From DAIDKA01 sp036521075 (GTDB lineage Bacteria > Pseudomonadota > Gammaproteobacteria > Steroidobacterales > Steroidobacteraceae): DNA of 64,000 bases. Positions 60,651 through 64,000 of this stretch are shown here, piece by piece (the stretch's first letter is position 1; the number at the start of each line of letters is the position of its first letter). Below the pieces are notes generated by a model, which ran no database searches, was not told where the DNA came from, and saw only the letters and a list, made by a program, of their open reading frames with translations. A program made the position numbers and the translations under genes. Location of the stretch: positions 1-64,000 of the forward strand of contig DATDIL010000021.1 of NCBI GenBank assembly GCA_036521075.1, given 5' to 3'.

Positions 60651-61446
60651 AACCCGTATCCTCACGGCCGCTGTCCTCATCGGGCTGCTGCTGGTCGTGC
60701 TGCTGTGGCTGCCGCCATGGGCGACGGTCGTCGCGGTGACCGTATCGATCCTGGCCGGGGCATGGGAGTGGTCAGCATTCCTCAAACTGCAATCCGTGGC
60801 GGGGCGTGCACTGTTTGTGGCGGTCGTGGCGGCCAGCCTGCCGCTCCTGTGGCAGCTCACAGTGGCCGAGCCGGCGCGCCTGGTCGTGCTGTGCCTGGCG
60901 CTGCTGTGGTGGCTGGTGGCCCTGCTGTGGGTGATGTTCGCACCGGGCCGCGCCGCGGCCTGGTCGGCGGCGCTCGCGGGCATTTTGGCACTGGCGCCGG
61001 CCTGGGTCGCGATGGTGCGCCTGCGCGTTGATGTCCCGCGCGGCGAGCAGTGGGTACTGTTCGCGCTGTGCCTGGTGTCGGCCGCCGATGTCGGGGCGTA
61101 TTTTGCCGGCCGCAGCTTCGGGCGCACGAAGCTGGCGCCGCAGGTGTCTCCGGGCAAGACCTGGGAGGGGGCCGCGGGCGGTCTGGTACTTGCGGGCCTG
61201 GTTGCCCTGTGGGGCAGCCGGTGGTTTGCTGTACCGATGGTGCGCCTGATGCCACTGTGTCTCGGGGTCGTCGCGTTCTCGATCGTCGGTGACCTCACGG
61301 AGAGCCTGCTCAAGCGCTTTGCGGGTCTGAAGGACAGTGGCACATTGTTTCCGGGTCATGGTGGGGTCATGGATCGAATTGACAGTCTGACGAGTGCCAT
61401 GCCGCTGCTGCTGCTGGGACTGCTGGTGCTGGGAGTGGCCCGATGA
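60643..61446 (+). CDS. cdsA: phosphatidate cytidylyltransferase
   Basis: Forms CDP-diacylglycerol at the inner membrane. The start is GTG at 60643, inside the end of uppS. The 267-residue protein has about eight membrane helices and the C-terminal signature VGDLTESLLKRFAGLKDSG followed by HGGVMDRIDSL. Overlaps dxr by four bases. Confidence 0.93.
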   Translation: MLRTRILTAAVLIGLLLVVLLWLPPWATVVAVTVSILAGAWEWSAFLKLQSVAGRALFVAVVAASLPLLWQLTVAEPARLVVLCLALLWWLVALLWVMFAPGRAAAWSAALAGILALAPAWVAMVRLRVDVPRGEQWVLFALCLVSAADVGAYFAGRSFGRTKLAPQVSPGKTWEGAAGGLVLAGLVALWGSRWFAVPMVRLMPLCLGVVAFSIVGDLTESLLKRFAGLKDSGTLFPGHGGVMDRIDSLTSAMPLLLLGLLVLGVAR

Positions 61447-62660
61447 AGGGCATTGCGGTCCTCGGCGCGACCGGGTCGGTCGGGGTCAACACCTTGGATG
61501 TTATCGCCCGGCACCCCGACCGCTATCGGGCCGTGGCCCTGGGCGCGCACCGCAATGTGGAGCTGCTGCTGCAGCAGATCCAGCAGTTCCGCCCCGCCGT
61601 GGCGGCACTCACGGACCCCGGCGCGGCGCAGGTTCTGGAGCAGCGCCTGCGGGCTGCGGGATTGGCCACGCCGGTCCTGACCGGACCAGCGGCCCTGGAG
61701 ACGCTGGCGACACTGCCCGAAGTGGACCAGGTCATGGCCGCCATCGTCGGCGCCGCCGGACTGCGCTCCACGCTGGCCGCGGCCCGCACGGGCAAGCGCC
61801 TGCTGCTGGCGAACAAGGAATCCCTGGTCATGGCAGGTCCCTTGCTGATGTCGGCCGTGCACGCTTCGGGCTGTGAGCTGCTGCCCATCGACAGCGAGCA
61901 CAATGCGATCTTCCAGTGCCTGCCACACGGTGCCAGGCCCGGGGTGAAACCGCTGGGTGTGCGGCGAATTTTGTTGACCGCATCCGGTGGCCCGTTTCGC
62001 GACTGGCCCCTCGAGGCGATCGCAACCGCGACCCCGGATCAGGCCTGCAAGCACCCCAATTGGGTCATGGGCCGCAAGATTTCCGTGGATTCCGCCTCGC
62101 TCATGAACAAGGGTCTTGAGCTCATCGAGGCGTGTTTCATGTTCGGTCTGGGGCCCGCGAAAGTCGAGATCGTGGTGCACCCGCAAAGCGTCGTGCATTC
62201 GCTGGTGGAATACGTCGACGGCTCGGTGCTGGCGCAGCTGGCCTGTCCGGATATGCGCACCCCCATTGCGTACGGCATGGCATGGCCGGAGCGGATCGAG
62301 GCCGGTACGGATTTCCTGGATCTGATCCGTACCCGGCAGCTGGATTTCGTGGCGCCTGACGCGACACGCTTCCCCTGTCTTGCTCTGGCTCGGGCTGTAG
62401 CGGACACTGGCGGGCTGGCGCCTGCCATTCTCAATGCGGCGAATGAAGTCGCCGTTACTGCTTTCCTGGAGCGCCGATTGAACTTTCCGGACATACCCGC
62501 GGTCATTGAGTGTGTACTTTCGAAGGCCAATGGGGCCAGGGCTGCCGGGGGGGAGATCCGCAGCCTCGATGATGTCCTGCAGGCGGATGCCGAAGCGCGT
62601 GAGCTGGCCCTGGAGTTCTGCCGCAATCGCGGTGAAGTGTCGAGGTCCATTCATGCGTAG
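61443..62660 (+). CDS. dxr: 1-deoxy-D-xylulose 5-phosphate reductoisomerase
   Basis: Second step of the MEP isoprenoid pathway. 405 residues with the NADPH fold VLGATGSVGVNTLDVIARHP, the catalytic loop LLANKESLVMAG, LLPIDSEHNAIFQCLP and MGRKISVDSASLMNKGLELI. In most gammaproteobacteria rseP follows; here only 72 bases separate it from bamA. Confidence 0.96.
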   Translation: MKGIAVLGATGSVGVNTLDVIARHPDRYRAVALGAHRNVELLLQQIQQFRPAVAALTDPGAAQVLEQRLRAAGLATPVLTGPAALETLATLPEVDQVMAAIVGAAGLRSTLAAARTGKRLLLANKESLVMAGPLLMSAVHASGCELLPIDSEHNAIFQCLPHGARPGVKPLGVRRILLTASGGPFRDWPLEAIATATPDQACKHPNWVMGRKISVDSASLMNKGLELIEACFMFGLGPAKVEIVVHPQSVVHSLVEYVDGSVLAQLACPDMRTPIAYGMAWPERIEAGTDFLDLIRTRQLDFVAPDATRFPCLALARAVADTGGLAPAILNAANEVAVTAFLERRLNFPDIPAVIECVLSKANGARAAGGEIRSLDDVLQADAEARELALEFCRNRGEVSRSIHA

Positions 62661-62732
62661 GCAGTCTGAGTTGGCCTTCGCAAAGGGGCGCCCCCCATAT
62701 ATTTCCAACAACATCGGGCCGGCAATCTGTTC

Positions 62733-64000
62733 ATGAAGCGATTTGGATTGGTGACCACCCTCGCACTGTGCGCGGGTTCGGCAGTATGTTCGGCCCAGAC
62801 GCAGGCGCCGGTGCCGGGCCCCGTCGCGGGACCTGCCGCGGGCCCCGGGGCCCCCGGCCGCTCGTTCGTACTGGCGAACCCCGACGAAGCACCCGCAACC
62901 GCAGCCGCCGATTTCGCGGTGACCAACATCCGCATCGAAGGACTGCAGCGCATTTCCGAGGGCACGGTCTATAACTACCTGCCCGTGAATATCGGCGATC
63001 ACGTCACGCCCATACGCATCCGCGAAGCGGTCCGCTCCCTGTACAACACCGGATTCTTCCGCGACGTGCAGATGCGCCGCGACGGCGGCACGCTGGTGGT
63101 ACTGGTGGTCGAGCGCCCCGCCATCGAGAGCTTCGAAATCACCGGCAACAAGGACATCAAGACCGAGGATCTGCAGAAGTCCCTGCGCACCGTCGGTTTG
63201 GCGGCCGGCAAGACCTTCGACCGCTCGGTGCTGGAGGAGGTCAAGGGCTATCTCACCGACCAGTACTTCAGCCGCGGCAAGTATGCGGTGAAGATCGACG
63301 AGAAGGTCGAGGATGATTCGGGTAACCGGGTGAAGATCAAGATCACCATCACGGAAGGCTCGCGCGCCAAGATCCGCACCATCAACATTGTCGGCAACCA
63401 TGTCTTCACCGACAAGGAAATTGACAAGGGTCTGGAACTGCAGACTCCGAACTGGCTGTCCTGGTACAAGCAGGATGACCGCTACTCCAGCGAATCCCTG
63501 GACGGCGACCTGGAAAAGATCCGCTCCTACTACATGGACCGCGGTTATGCGAACTTTCAGATCGACTCCACCCAGGTGGCCATCGCGCCCGAAAAGGACG
63601 ACATCTTCATCACCGTCAACATCGAGGAGGGTGGGGTGTACAAGGTGGGCGAGGTCAAGCTGGCGGGCACTTTCCCCATACCGAAGCAGGAGCTCGAGGC
63701 GCTGCTGCTGGTACAGCCCGGCCAGATCTATTCGCGCAAATGGGTGACGGCCACGCAGGAACTGATCCAGAACCGCTTGGGTCAGGACGGCTATGCATTC
63801 GCCAAGGTCGACCCGGTGCCGACCACCGACAAGGCCACGGGCATCGTGGCCCTGACGTTCTTCGTGGATCCGGGCAACCGGGTCTATGTGCGCAACATCA
63901 TCTTCAACGGCTCCAAGCGCATCAATGACGAGGTGCTGCGCCGTGAGATGCGCATCCTGGAGGGCGGTTGGCTGTCGAATGTCGGCCTGGACCGCTCCAA
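62733..64000 (+). CDS. bamA: outer-membrane protein assembly factor BamA, 3' partial
   Basis: The ATG at 62733 opens a frame that runs off the window end (422 codons visible). A signal peptide (LVTTLALCAGSAVCSAQ) is followed by an unusual Pro/Gly/Ala linker (about residues 24-45) and POTRA domains starting FAVTNIRIEGLQRISEGTVY; the later domains include TINIVGNHVFTDKEI and VGEVKLAGTFPIPKQELEAL. The barrel lies outside. BamA inserts beta-barrel proteins into the outer membrane. Confidence 0.95.
   Translation, partial: MKRFGLVTTLALCAGSAVCSAQTQAPVPGPVAGPAAGPGAPGRSFVLANPDEAPATAAADFAVTNIRIEGLQRISEGTVYNYLPVNIGDHVTPIRIREAVRSLYNTGFFRDVQMRRDGGTLVVLVVERPAIESFEITGNKDIKTEDLQKSLRTVGLAAGKTFDRSVLEEVKGYLTDQYFSRGKYAVKIDEKVEDDSGNRVKIKITITEGSRAKIRTINIVGNHVFTDKEIDKGLELQTPNWLSWYKQDDRYSSESLDGDLEKIRSYYMDRGYANFQIDSTQVAIAPEKDDIFITVNIEEGGVYKVGEVKLAGTFPIPKQELEALLLVQPGQIYSRKWVTATQELIQNRLGQDGYAFAKVDPVPTTDKATGIVALTFFVDPGNRVYVRNIIFNGSKRINDEVLRREMRILEGGWLSNVGLDRS

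Noticed and set aside
59928..63401. Very long minus-strand open frames (471 and 681 codons)
   Set aside because: Antisense to uppS, cdsA, dxr and bamA, whose products are all recognisable.
1..64000. CRISPR arrays, tRNA or rRNA genes, insertion sequences with transposase
   Set aside because: I found no regularly spaced repeats, no clover-leaf candidates and no transposase-like protein; a tRNA scan would be needed to be certain.

Overview
The window is GC-rich gammaproteobacterial chromosome. The core block rpsB-tsf-pyrH-frr-uppS-cdsA-dxr-bamA, the map-glnD-dapC-dapD cluster, GTP-type PEP carboxykinase, phoBR next to the pst genes and many TonB receptors and porins fit a Xanthomonadales/Nevskiales-like lineage (for example Steroidobacteraceae or Rhodanobacter relatives). 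No rRNA gene is present to fix the taxon.

Layout. 1-7119 is accessory DNA: an AraC-type regulator cut by the window edge, a VOC protein, a small membrane protein, a TonB-C-like secreted protein, an unknown secreted protein, a YcxB-like fragment and two MacB/FtsX-type permeases without an ATPase. 7174-13308 is the most unusual stretch: three truncated copies of the dusA 5' end lie in a row on the left of the intact dusA gene (13189). They mark a decayed tandem array of small dusA-integrating elements. Cargo is a tannase/feruloyl esterase, three toxin-antitoxin modules (two with damaged toxins), a truncated histidine phosphatase, and one truncated integrase plus an integrase remnant.

13189-22026 is housekeeping and signalling: dusA, an adenylate cyclase-FHA protein, pckG, a YoaA/DinG helicase, tsaB, phoB, phoR. 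22130-31117 is phosphate biology: an LpxH-like phosphoesterase, phoU, dsbB, dapE, then pstS-pstC-pstA-pstB-pstB2-phoU2 behind a clear three-half-site Pho box. 31256-40020 is outer-membrane and iron uptake: a TonB receptor, a Fiu-type receptor-PiuC-porin operon, and a DcaP-like porin whose upstream region carries a second Pho box with the same 11-base period. 40262-49250 is one minus-strand block: response regulator, sensor kinase, RND pump, adaptor, outer-membrane factor and a universal stress protein. 49458-50861 is another porin. 50875-56360 carries dapD, dapC, glnD and map. 56391 to the end is the rpsB-to-bamA block, in which rseP is absent from its usual place between dxr and bamA, and S2 has a long C-terminal extension.

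The clearest regulatory logic is phosphate: PhoBR, two PhoU proteins, two different PstB ATPases and a Pho-box porin could form one phosphate-starvation circuit. The clearest novelty candidate is the dusA array and what its damaged promoters and toxins record about element turnover.
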